Assembly: GCF_011040385.1 (NCBI RefSeq) | Contig: NZ_JAAIKB010000005.1 | Location: 124,001-188,000 of the forward strand | Length of the DNA: 64,000 bases | Origin: Falsiroseomonas algicola | GTDB lineage: Bacteria > Pseudomonadota > Alphaproteobacteria > Acetobacterales > Acetobacteraceae | Direction of reading: 5' to 3' | In this document: positions 1-7,605 of the stretch, in pieces | Numbering within the stretch: position 1 is the first letter of the stretch | Layout of the letters: each line of letters opens with the position of its first letter | Position numbers and translations under genes: made by a program | Notes under the pieces: model-generated | What the model saw: the letters and a program-made list of their open reading frames with translations, nothing else | Told to the model about the DNA's origin: nothing | Database searches by the model: none

Positions 1-165
1 AAGTTCGAGATGCCGTTGCAGGGCGCGGCCTCCCCCATGACCCTGCAGTGGGAGTTGAAGCAGGAGGGCCTGGCGCCCCGCTGGCAGGTGACGGGCGTGC
101 GGCTCGACCCCGCCGCGCCGGCCGCCAGCCCGGGCCCGGCGCTCCGCCTCAGCGCGATGCGCTGA
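1..165 (+). CDS. C-terminal fragment of a hypothetical protein
   Basis: This is the last 54 codons of a gene that enters from the left edge, read in frame 1 and ending in TGA at 163-165. The visible residues include MTLQWELKQEGLAPRWQVTGVRL followed by a Pro/Ala-rich tail. The alternating beta-like pattern followed by W-x-V-x-x-V-x-L is reminiscent of the end of DUF2939-type proteins, but the fragment is too short to assign. It converges on the DUF2783 gene with a 62-base gap. The frame ends cleanly at a stop and its composition is protein-like; the family suggestion is a guess. Confidence 0.5.
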   Translation, partial: KFEMPLQGAASPMTLQWELKQEGLAPRWQVTGVRLDPAAPAASPGPALRLSAMR

Positions 166-227
166 CCATGGCGGGGCTGACCACGCCGCCGCCGCTCTGG
201 CCCGCCTGGCTCAGCCGGATGCGCGGC

Positions 228-419
228 TCAACCGGTGCCGCGCGCCAGGGCGATGGCCTGCCGCAGCACGGCCATGTCGCCGATCTGGTTGGCGAGGATC
301 AGGGCGAGGCGCGCATCGAAGCGCCGCGCCGCTTCGGCATCCAGGCCGCGATGGGCTTCCATGATCAGGGCGAGGAAGCCGTCGGGGTCCTGCAGCCGGG
401 GTGAGGTATCAAGGTTCAT
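228..419 (-). CDS. DUF2783 family small protein
   Basis: This 63-residue cytoplasmic protein begins MNLDTSPRLQDPDGFLALI and continues with helical sequence containing LALILANQIGD and ending LRQAIALARG. The pattern matches the DUF2783 family as I know it, whose genes commonly lie beside FAD-dependent aromatic hydroxylases. Its ATG overlaps the stop of the upstream monooxygenase by four bases (ATGA, 416-419), so the two are translationally coupled. Biochemical function is unknown; a role as a small partner or stabiliser of the hydroxylase is inferred only from position. No membrane segment or metal motif is visible. Confidence 0.75.
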   Translation of the reverse strand: MNLDTSPRLQDPDGFLALIMEAHRGLDAEAARRFDARLALILANQIGDMAVLRQAIALARGTG

Positions 420-2020
420 GGTGACCTCCCCATCGCACGGTCGATCGCGGCGCTGACGGCTGCCTCATCCAGCGCGGCGAAGCGCGCCGCGATGTGCTGG
501 TCCGGGCGGATCAGCACCGCGCCGCCAGGCGGCGCGCCGTAGCGCGCGGCGGCGAGGCCGCTGTGGTCCCAGAGCGCGCCGGGCGTCTCCTCCGCGGTGA
601 CGAAGAGGCAGCGCAGCCCCGGCAGCGTCGGCGACCAGACGGCATCGAAGACCAGCAGGCAGAAATCCTGGCCGAGGTGGCGCAGCAGCCAGTCCGGCTG
701 TCCATCCCGCATCACCGGCGCATCCGGCGCCGGGGTCCCAGGCACCGCGCCTGCGGGCCAATGGCCTGAATCCACGCTGTTGAGCGGGCTTTCCGCCAGC
801 GTCGCGGGGCGGGAGAGCCTTCCCGAATTGACCAGCGGCCGCGCGAAGGCATGGTCCCGCGCGAGTTCCAGCACCGCATCCCGCCAGGCCCGCGCGGCCT
901 CCGATTTCGGCGTGATGAAATCCGTGCTGCGGGTGGAGTTGAGGATGTTCTCGTCCGTCGCCGGGATGCGCTCGGCATCGTAGCTGTCGAGCAGTCGCTC
1001 CGGCGCCTCGCCCCGCAGCACGGCGGCGAGCTTCCAGGCGAGGTTGTCGGCATCCTGCACGCCGCCATTGCCGCCCCGCGCGCCGAAGGGGCTGACCTGA
1101 TGGGCGCTGTCGCCGGCGAAGATCACGCGGCCATGCCGGAATTGCTCGAGCCGCCGGCAGCGGAAGGTGTAGACGCTGACCCATTCGAGCTCGAAGGGCA
1201 CGTCGGGCCCGAGCATGGCGCGGACGCGGGGGATGACGCGGTCCGGTTGCTTCTCGGCCTCCGGGTCCGCATCCCAGCCCAGCTGGAAATCGATGCGCCA
1301 GACATCGTCGGGCTGCTTGTGCAGCAGCACGGATTGCCCGGGATGGAAGGGCGGGTCGAACCAGAACCAGCGCTCCGTCGGGAAGGCCACATCACCCCTG
1401 ATGACGACGTCGGCGATCAGGAAGCGGTCGCGGAAGACCTGGCCGGTGAAGGGCAGGCCCATCGCCTCCCGCAGCGGGGACCGCGCGCCATCGCAGGCCA
1501 GCAGCCACTCGGCGGTGAGGGTGTAGTCGCCGCCGGGCGTTTCGACGGAGAGCGCCACGCTGGCCGCGCCGGGCTCGATCGCGGCCACGCGATGCTTCCA
1601 GCGGAGATCGACGCCCGCCGCGACGCAGGCCTCCACCAGCCATTCCTCGACGTAGTACTGCTGGAGGTTCACGAAGGCCGGGTATTCATGGCCCTGCTCC
1701 GGCAGCAGGTCGAAGGCGTAGGCTTCCTGGTCGCGATGGAAGACGCGGCCGGTCTTCCAGGTCACGCCCTTGGCGCGGAGCCGTTCGCCGAGCCCGAGGC
1801 GGCCATAGATCTCGAGCGTCCGCTTGGCGAAGCAGATGGCGCGGCTGCCGGTGGAGACGGTGTCGTCATCATCCAGCACCGTCACCGCGACGCCGTGCCG
1901 CGCCAGGTCGAGCGCCAGCGTCAGCCCGACCAGGCCGGCGCCGACCACGACGACGCCGCGTGATTCCGGGCCGGCGGGCGGTGGCGGCGCGGCGTAGCGG
2001 GGGTTGGCGTGAGTGGGCAT
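416..2020 (-). CDS. FAD-dependent aromatic-ring monooxygenase (MhpA/PheA-like)
   Basis: Class A flavoprotein hydroxylase of 534 residues, expected to use NAD(P)H and O2 to hydroxylate a phenolic or arylpropionate substrate in the cytosol. The Rossmann GAGLVG motif lies at residues 27-32, the DG motif near 177-178, and the second FAD motif (FAGDSAHQVSPFGARGGNGG) starts near 301, followed by a DADNLAWKL helix. Length fits 3-(3-hydroxyphenyl)propionate hydroxylase relatives, with a C-terminal thioredoxin-like tail. It sits seven bases after an MBL-fold gene and overlaps the DUF2783 gene, so the three form a leftward operon. No ring-cleavage dioxygenase is adjacent, so the substrate is not identified. 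Confidence 0.85.
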   Translation of the reverse strand: MPTHANPRYAAPPPPAGPESRGVVVVGAGLVGLTLALDLARHGVAVTVLDDDDTVSTGSRAICFAKRTLEIYGRLGLGERLRAKGVTWKTGRVFHRDQEAYAFDLLPEQGHEYPAFVNLQQYYVEEWLVEACVAAGVDLRWKHRVAAIEPGAASVALSVETPGGDYTLTAEWLLACDGARSPLREAMGLPFTGQVFRDRFLIADVVIRGDVAFPTERWFWFDPPFHPGQSVLLHKQPDDVWRIDFQLGWDADPEAEKQPDRVIPRVRAMLGPDVPFELEWVSVYTFRCRRLEQFRHGRVIFAGDSAHQVSPFGARGGNGGVQDADNLAWKLAAVLRGEAPERLLDSYDAERIPATDENILNSTRSTDFITPKSEAARAWRDAVLELARDHAFARPLVNSGRLSRPATLAESPLNSVDSGHWPAGAVPGTPAPDAPVMRDGQPDWLLRHLGQDFCLLVFDAVWSPTLPGLRCLFVTAEETPGALWDHSGLAAARYGAPPGGAVLIRPDQHIAARFAALDEAAVSAAIDRAMGRSP

Positions 2021-2026
2021 GGCCGC

Positions 2027-3007
2027 TCAGCCATGCACCTCCGCGCTCTTCATCGCGGTCCCATGCTCCAGCGCGCGCCACATCTCGACGTCGCGTTCCG
2101 CCGTCCAGATGCGCGGATGGTCCAGGCCCTTGGCCTCGTCGAAGGCGCGAGTGACGTTGAAGGGCATGCAGTGTTCGAAGATCACCCAGGATCCGTATTT
2201 CGGGCGCATGAAGCCCATGGTGTCGTCGTAGATCTCCTTGAGGCCCCAGCCCTTGGCCACGCCTTCCTTCACGCGGGTGAAGAGGTCCGTGGTGAAGGAC
2301 CGCGTGCCCTCGATCGCCTCACGCACATCGCCCTTCGTCATCAGCGCGCGGCCGCGGCCGGGGACCATCCTCTCCGCGCCCAGTTCCGCGACCGCATCGA
2401 GCGTCCTCGACCAGTCCGCGAAATGCGCGTCGCCGCAATAGGGGGTGGCGCCGAACTCCACCGTGTCCCCGGCGAAGAGGACCTTGTCTTCCGGCATCCA
2501 CACCACCGTGTCGCCCGCGGTGTGGCTGCGGCCGACATGGATGACCTGCGCCTCCCGCTTGCCGAGCCAGATCGACATGCGCCGGTCGAAGCTGTGCGTC
2601 GGCCAGGTGAGGCCGGGGATGCTTTCCTTGCCGCGGAACAGGCGCGGGAAGCGGCCGATCTCGCTGTCCATGTCCTGCTGGCCGCGCTCCACGATCAGGT
2701 CGCGAGTCGTTTCGCTGGCGATGATCACGGGGTTCCCATAGCCGGAAGCGCCGAGCACGCGGACGGCGTGGTAGTGCGTCAGCACCACCTGGCCGACATG
2801 GCGCGGCGTGACCGTCGCGATGCGCGCCATCACGTCCTGCGCCATGGCGGGCGTCGCCTGCGCATCGACGACGACGACGCCATCGGGGCCGACGATCACG
2901 CCGGAATTGGGATCCCCTTCCGCCGTATAGGCGAAAAGCCCCGGGCCCAGTTCGTCGAAGGAGACGGTCTTGTCTGCAAGGTCGTTCGCCGAGGCGAATC
3001 CGGACAT
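2027..3007 (-). CDS. MBL-fold hydrolase-like protein with altered metal motif
   Basis: A 326-residue metallo-beta-lactamase-fold protein and first gene of the hydroxylase operon. Its ATG at 3007 follows a good GGAGGAAG Shine-Dalgarno sequence. The fold is recognisable from VVLTHYHAVRVLG (residues 74-86), GRSHTAGDTVVW (159-170) and VLFAGDTVEFGA (177-188). The usual HxHxDH signature reads H78-Y-H80-A-V82-R83, so the Asp and third His of the motif are missing while the distal His162 and Asp181 remain. It may bind one metal or act as a lactone or thioester hydrolase with a changed centre. Joint transcription with the monooxygenase suggests a step in aromatic catabolism. Confidence 0.8.
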   Translation of the reverse strand: MSGFASANDLADKTVSFDELGPGLFAYTAEGDPNSGVIVGPDGVVVVDAQATPAMAQDVMARIATVTPRHVGQVVLTHYHAVRVLGASGYGNPVIIASETTRDLIVERGQQDMDSEIGRFPRLFRGKESIPGLTWPTHSFDRRMSIWLGKREAQVIHVGRSHTAGDTVVWMPEDKVLFAGDTVEFGATPYCGDAHFADWSRTLDAVAELGAERMVPGRGRALMTKGDVREAIEGTRSFTTDLFTRVKEGVAKGWGLKEIYDDTMGFMRPKYGSWVIFEHCMPFNVTRAFDEAKGLDHPRIWTAERDVEMWRALEHGTAMKSAEVHG

Positions 3008-3204
3008 GGCGCTGCTTCCTCCGCGGTTGGTGCAACCGTGGCATGGCGCCGGCGCGGGACAAGCGCAAGTGCAGGCGCGCGCAGGAGAATTCCCACAATG
3101 CCAGGGTTCTCGTCGGGGTCAGATAAGTATTCCAATCACGATCTTGCGGGGCTACCCTTCTCCTGTTGGATGGCGCCGGCGGGGTGCCTGATCGACGGGG
3201 AACA

Positions 3205-3939
3205 ATGAGCCGTAATGCGAGCCTGACGCCTTTGCCTGGCTCCTGCGCCGCCTGTGCCGTGCGGCCCTTCGCCCTGTTCCGGGTGGTGCCGCAGGCCCGG
3301 GTCGGCGAGATCGCGAGGGTCCGCTCCGGCGTGCGCCTCGTCCGCGCCGGGGAAGCGATCCACGACAGCATCTTCACCCTCTATGCCGGCTGGGCTTTCT
3401 CTTGGACCGCGACGCCGGATGGCCGCCGGCAGGTGCTCGACTTCCACCTGCCGGGTGACCTGGTGGAACGGTCGGAGGATGGCGCGGAGGTGGAGGCGCT
3501 GACCGATGCCTCCTTCTGCATCCTGGCGCGCGACCGGCTCTGCGACTTCATGGGCCGCGACCCCGGCCTCGCCATGTCCTATGCGGAAGGGCTGACGCGC
3601 GACCGCGCGCGGCTGCGCGAACGCCTCACCAGCCTCGGGCGGCGGGATGCCGCGGGGCGCGTCGCGCATCTGCTGCTGGAACTGCATGGGCGGCTGATGC
3701 GCCGGGGTGGCGCGGATGCGCGCGGCGCCGCGGTGCCGCTGAAGCAGGCGCATCTCGCGGATGCGCTGGGCCTGTCGGTGGAACACGCCAACCGGGCGCT
3801 GGCCGCCATGCGCAAGGACGGGATCGCGACGCTCAACAAGGGGCGGCTCGAGATCCTGGACCGGGAGGCGCTGGAGGACATGGCCGGCTGGTCCGGCCCC
3901 GCCCAGCCCGGCGTCCTGGCCCGCACCCTGGCCGTTTGA
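3205..3939 (+). CDS. Crp/Fnr family transcriptional regulator
   Basis: A 244-residue regulator with an N-terminal cyclic-nucleotide-binding-like beta barrel (about 20-140), a dimerisation helix (LRERLTSLGRRDAAGRVAHLL) and a C-terminal winged helix (LKQAHLADALGLSVEHANRALAAM). Two cysteines near the start (C14-A-A-C17) resemble FNR-type proteins, but a full four-cysteine FeS set is not obvious. ATG at 3205 (MSRNASL) is preferred because an upstream start at 3166 only adds Gly/Arg-rich sequence outside the fold. It is divergent from the MBL-monooxygenase operon across about 200 bases, so control of that operon and itself is plausible. No perfect FNR or CRP box was seen there. Confidence 0.85.
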   Translation: MSRNASLTPLPGSCAACAVRPFALFRVVPQARVGEIARVRSGVRLVRAGEAIHDSIFTLYAGWAFSWTATPDGRRQVLDFHLPGDLVERSEDGAEVEALTDASFCILARDRLCDFMGRDPGLAMSYAEGLTRDRARLRERLTSLGRRDAAGRVAHLLLELHGRLMRRGGADARGAAVPLKQAHLADALGLSVEHANRALAAMRKDGIATLNKGRLEILDREALEDMAGWSGPAQPGVLARTLAV

Positions 3940-4002
3940 CGGCCAGGTCCCTGGCGGTCCGAGCCCCAGGCGGAGTAGCTTCCGGCGTCCGAGACCACCG
4001 GG

Positions 4003-4644
4003 ATGCCGACCATGACGATGCCGCGCCGCCTGTTCGCCCTGCTGACGATGGTGCTGGGCCTTGTCGCCATGGCGGCCTTCCCGGCCAGCGCGCAGCAGGG
4101 CGATCCGTCCTTCACGCTGGTCAACCGCAGCGGCCAGGTCATCAACGAGATCTATGTCTCCCCGACGCGGGAGCCGAATTGGGGGCGGGACCTGCTCGGC
4201 CAGTCCACGCTGGCGGATGGGCGGAGCTTCCCGGTGCGCATCGCGCCCTCCGCCGGCTGCCGGCAGGATGTCCGCGTGGTCTATGCCGATGGGCGGCCGG
4301 AGGAACGGCGCAACCAGGACACCTGCGCGATTTCAGAGATGGTCTTCGGCGGTGCCGCCCCGCGCGGGCCCTCCGCCGCGCCGAATGCCGGCGGCAACCC
4401 GTCCTTCAACCTGGTCAATCGCGGCCGCAGCGCGATCCGGGAGATCTACGTCTCCTCCGCGCGCGACGACAATTGGGGGCAGGATCGCCTGGGCCAGAAC
4501 ACGCTGCCGGTCGGCCAGCACCTGCCCGTGCAACTGCCTCAGGGGGACTGCCGCAACGACATCCGCATCGTCTGGATGGATGGGCGCGCGGAGGAACGGC
4601 GCGGGGTGGATACCTGCGCGCTGGTGAACGTGGTGTTCCCCTGA
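4003..4644 (+). CDS. Secreted protein with two tandem copies of one domain
   Basis: A 213-residue protein with a clear Sec signal peptide (basic MPTMTMPRRL, hydrophobic 11-27, cleavage after ASA near residue 30). The mature part is an internal duplication. Each copy of about 80 residues starts with PSF(T/N)LVNR, continues with I-x-E-IYVS and NWG-x-D-x-LGQ-x-TL, and ends with a cysteine, D(V/I)R(V/I)V, DGR-x-EERR and DTCA. The two cysteines per copy may form a disulfide. This suggests a small extracytoplasmic beta-sandwich, but I recognise no function. The next gene on this strand starts about 100 bases downstream, after a strong inverted repeat. Confidence 0.8.
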   Translation: MPTMTMPRRLFALLTMVLGLVAMAAFPASAQQGDPSFTLVNRSGQVINEIYVSPTREPNWGRDLLGQSTLADGRSFPVRIAPSAGCRQDVRVVYADGRPEERRNQDTCAISEMVFGGAAPRGPSAAPNAGGNPSFNLVNRGRSAIREIYVSSARDDNWGQDRLGQNTLPVGQHLPVQLPQGDCRNDIRIVWMDGRAEERRGVDTCALVNVVFP

Positions 4645-4725
4645 GAGGTTGTGGCTTCATGTCCGACAGCGCTTTCCGTGCGGCGACCAGGCCGATGTCC
4701 GCGGCGGACATGAAGGCTCAACCTC
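4645..4725 (+). repeat. Long inverted repeat with an alternative internal hairpin
   Basis: Arms of 21 bases at 4645-4665 and 4705-4725 are complementary except at two positions, starting right after the stop of the secreted-protein gene. The right arm can instead pair its CGGACAT (4705-4711) with ATGTCCG at 4695-4701 around a three-base loop, so two mutually exclusive hairpins are possible. It could be a terminator, an attenuator ahead of the methyltransferase gene or a tiny palindromic repeat. No U-tract follows. Confidence 0.6.
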
Positions 4726-4744
4726 GATCTGTCGTGGCACTCTG

Positions 4745-5545
4745 ATGGCGTCGCTGGCGGAGCAGTATCGCGCGCTGCGCGACCGTCGCCGCGCCGGCGA
4801 TCCGCCGGACTTCGAGGCACTGCTGCGCCGCTTCTACACGGGCTTCCTGAGGCCCGGCGACACGGTCATCGATGTCGGCGCCTTCAAGGGCAAGCACACG
4901 ATCCCGATCGCCGCCGCCATCGCCGGCCCCGGCGCGGCACTGCACGCGATCGAGCCCAATCCGGAGATGGCGGCAGGGCTCCGGGAGCGGATCGCCGCCG
5001 ACCCCGCACTGCATTTCGTCATGCTGCATGAATGCGCCGCGGCGGCGGAGAACGGCATCGCCGAATTCGTCATCGCGGTGGAGGCGCCGGGCTATAGCGG
5101 CCTGCGCCAGCGCGACTACGACAGCCCCGACGTCACCACGCGCCGCATCGGCGTGCACACGGTGCGGCTCGACTGGCTGCTGCCGCATCTGCCGAGCCTC
5201 GCCTACATCAAGCTCGACATCGAGGGCGGCGAATTCGATGCGCTGCGCGGCGCGGATGGCCTGCTGCGGAAGCACCGCCCGGCCATCAGCTTCGAATTCG
5301 GCAGCCGCGCCTATGGCGCCTATGGCGTCGAACCCGCCGCGGTCTTCGACTGGTTCGAGGAGAGGCGCTACACGCTGTTCGACATCATCGGCAACCCGAT
5401 GCCGACGAAGGAGCGTTTCCTGCGCGCGGACCGCATCCCGGGGGTCTTCGACTTCCTCGCCGTGCCGGCCGAGAACCGCGCGCTGCGCCGGCTGGCGCAG
5501 GCGCAGCAGGACGCGGCCGGCGTCACCACGCCACCCGAACCCTGA
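4745..5545 (+). CDS. FkbM family SAM-dependent methyltransferase
   Basis: A 266-residue cytosolic class I methyltransferase of the FkbM group, which usually O-methylates sugars or secondary metabolites. Motif I reads VIDVGAFKGKHT (41-52), followed by the acidic residue of strand 2 in LHAIEPNPEM, and the FkbM signature YIKLDIEGGEFDALRGA lies near residues 156-172. ATG at 4745 (MASLAEQY) is chosen because upstream in-frame codons run through the inverted repeat and look non-coding. Its 3' end overlaps the convergent histidine kinase gene by 23 bases. No glycosyltransferase cluster adjoins, so the substrate is unknown. Confidence 0.85.
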   Translation: MASLAEQYRALRDRRRAGDPPDFEALLRRFYTGFLRPGDTVIDVGAFKGKHTIPIAAAIAGPGAALHAIEPNPEMAAGLRERIAADPALHFVMLHECAAAAENGIAEFVIAVEAPGYSGLRQRDYDSPDVTTRRIGVHTVRLDWLLPHLPSLAYIKLDIEGGEFDALRGADGLLRKHRPAISFEFGSRAYGAYGVEPAAVFDWFEERRYTLFDIIGNPMPTKERFLRADRIPGVFDFLAVPAENRALRRLAQAQQDAAGVTTPPEP

Positions 5546-6821
5546 GGCCGGGCTGCGCATCCTCCAGCGTGATGCGCATGCCGTGCAGTTCCGCCACCGC
5601 CGCCACCAGCGCGAGGCCAAGGCCCGTGCCCGGCGTGGTGCGGGATGCCTCCAGCCGGTGGAAGCGCCGGAACACCTGGTCGCGCGCCTCGGCCGGGATG
5701 CCGGGCCCGTCATCCGCGACGGTGATGGCCTGGCCTTCGAGGGTCAGCCGCACCGTGCCGTCGGCGCGGCCGTGGCGGATGGCGTTCTCCACCAGGTTGG
5801 CCAGCATCTGCACCAGCAATTCGCGGTCGCCCTGGATGGCCGGCCCATGGTCGATCTGCGCGACCAGGATCTGGCCATTCTCGTGCGCCGCGGGCGCATA
5901 GAGTTCCGCCACCGTCGCGCAGACCTCGTCCAGCGCCACGGGCGCGAAGGCGGCGCGGCGGGCGCCGCTCTCGACCTCCGCGATGCGCAGCAGGGCGGCG
6001 AAGATCTCCAGGATGCGGTCGCATTCCGCGACCGCCTCCTCCGCCCCTTCCATGGATTCGAGGCGGCGGCGCAGGCGGGTGAGGGGGGTGCGGAGGTCAT
6101 GGGCGATGTCGTCGCTGACTTGGCGCAGCGCTTCCATGGTGCCCTGCAGCCGGTCCAGCGTCGCGTTCACGCGCCGCGCCAGCTGGTCGAACTCGTCGCC
6201 ACCGGGGCGGGCATCGAGCCGCACCTCCATCCGCCCCTCCTCCACCTGCGCCAGGGCGCGTTCCATGCTGGCGGCGCGGCGGGCGACGCCGCGGCCCACC
6301 AGCAGCCCGCCACCGAGCGCCAGCAAGATGGCCGCGCCGCCCACCCAGCCGGCGGCGCCCAGCAGCTGCGCCTCCAGCGCCCTGACGGGCGCCAGGTCGC
6401 GGCCGACGAGGAGGAAGTGGTTGGCGGGCAGTGCGGTGCCGAAGGCCAGCATCACGCTGTCCTCCCGCGCCGTATCCACCTCGATGCTCGACCAGCCGGC
6501 CTGGCGAGGTGCCAGGGCGAGATTGCCGGCGATGCGCCCGCCATCGGGGCCGGAGAGCAGGAAGAACTGCGTGCCGCCACGATCGGCCGCGATCCGCGCC
6601 TCGATCGACAGCGCGAGGGAGGGCACGCCGCCAAGTCGCGCGGCGTTCAGCAGCACGCCGACATCGCGCTCGATCTCGGCGGCGATCTGCCGCACGGCGA
6701 AGCGCGACGTCGCCCAGTAGCCGATGCCCGCCAGCAGCAGCGTGCCCAGCAGCGTGAGTGCGAGGTGCAGCAGCGTGATGCGGAAGCCCGTCGTGCCGGC
6801 CCAGCGGCGCAGCGCGGTCAT
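5523..6821 (-). CDS. Membrane sensor histidine kinase
   Basis: A 432-residue inner-membrane kinase with transmembrane segments near residues 16-35 and 155-178 enclosing a periplasmic sensor of about 120 residues, then HAMP, HisKA and HATPase domains. The phospho-acceptor is His241 in DDIAHDLRTPLTRL. The N box is ANLVENAIRHG, G1 is VADDGPGIP, and GTGLGLALV is the G2 lid. Its ATG overlaps the response regulator stop by four bases, so the pair is coupled. Divergence from a DegP-type protease suggests an envelope-stress sensor, which is inference from context. Its 3' end overlaps the FkbM gene. Confidence 0.92.
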   Translation of the reverse strand: MTALRRWAGTTGFRITLLHLALTLLGTLLLAGIGYWATSRFAVRQIAAEIERDVGVLLNAARLGGVPSLALSIEARIAADRGGTQFFLLSGPDGGRIAGNLALAPRQAGWSSIEVDTAREDSVMLAFGTALPANHFLLVGRDLAPVRALEAQLLGAAGWVGGAAILLALGGGLLVGRGVARRAASMERALAQVEEGRMEVRLDARPGGDEFDQLARRVNATLDRLQGTMEALRQVSDDIAHDLRTPLTRLRRRLESMEGAEEAVAECDRILEIFAALLRIAEVESGARRAAFAPVALDEVCATVAELYAPAAHENGQILVAQIDHGPAIQGDRELLVQMLANLVENAIRHGRADGTVRLTLEGQAITVADDGPGIPAEARDQVFRRFHRLEASRTTPGTGLGLALVAAVAELHGMRITLEDAQPGLRVRVAW

Positions 6822-7492
6822 GGATCGGGCGGCCGGATGGTGTAGCCCGCGCCGCGCAGCGTCTGGATCAGGTGCGGCTCGCCCAGCTTGGCGCGGAGCC
6901 GGCTGACATGCGTCTCCACCACGGAGGTGCGCGGGTCGAAATGGATGTCCCAGACGCCTTCCAGCAGCATGCTGCGCGTGACCACGCGGCCGGCATGGCG
7001 CAGCAGGTATTCCAGCAGCCGCCATTCGCGGGGCTGCAAATCGATCCGCTGGCCCGCACGCGTGACCGTCCGGCGCAGCAGGTCCATCTCCAGGTCCGCC
7101 ACGCGCAGCACCGTCGCTTCCTGCGCCATGGCGGCGGGGCGGCGGCCGAGCGCGTTCACGCGCGCCAGCAGTTCCGGCAGCGCGAAGGGTTTCGGCAGGT
7201 AGTCGTCCGCGCCGGCGTCCAGACCCTCGACGCGGTCGCCGAGCGATGCGCGCGCCGTCAGCATCAGGGCGGGGGTCGCGACACCCGCGGCGCGCAGCGC
7301 ACGGACCAGGCCGAGGCCATCGAGGCCCGGCAGCATGCGGTCCACGACCAGCACCTCGAACCCCCCGCCGATCGCCTCCATCAGCCCCTGCTTGCCGTCC
7401 GCGACATGGCTGACCAGGTGCCCGGCGGCGCTGAGCGCGCGGGCGATGTCGGCGGCGGTGCCCGCATCATCCTCCACCAGCAGGATCCGCAA
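6818..7492 (-). CDS. OmpR/PhoB-type response regulator
   Basis: A 224-residue two-domain regulator. The receiver domain has the acidic pair in LLVEDD, phospho-acceptor Asp51 in VLVVDRMLPGLDG, Thr in MLTARAS and Lys101 in DYLPKPFA. The C-terminal winged helix (about 125-220) includes LQPREWRLLEYLLRHAG and VVETHVSRLRAKL. It is the first gene of the two-component operon and is divergent from the degP-like gene across only 113 bases, so it probably controls that protease and its own operon. No clear direct-repeat operator was resolved in the gap. Confidence 0.93.
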   Translation of the reverse strand: MRILLVEDDAGTAADIARALSAAGHLVSHVADGKQGLMEAIGGGFEVLVVDRMLPGLDGLGLVRALRAAGVATPALMLTARASLGDRVEGLDAGADDYLPKPFALPELLARVNALGRRPAAMAQEATVLRVADLEMDLLRRTVTRAGQRIDLQPREWRLLEYLLRHAGRVVTRSMLLEGVWDIHFDPRTSVVETHVSRLRAKLGEPHLIQTLRGAGYTIRPPDP

Positions 7493-7605
7493 CCCGCGCT
7501 CCCTTACAAATCCGTATGCCTGCCGCGAACAGCCCGAGAGGGCGGCCCGCTACCTCCACGCCACGCCATCCGACAAGGGATGGACGCTTCGCAGAGGGAT
7601 ACACC

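Noticed and set aside
3008-3204. An FNR or CRP box in front of the Crp/Fnr regulator
   Set aside because: No TTGAT-N4-ATCAA or TGTGA-N6-TCACA match was found by eye.
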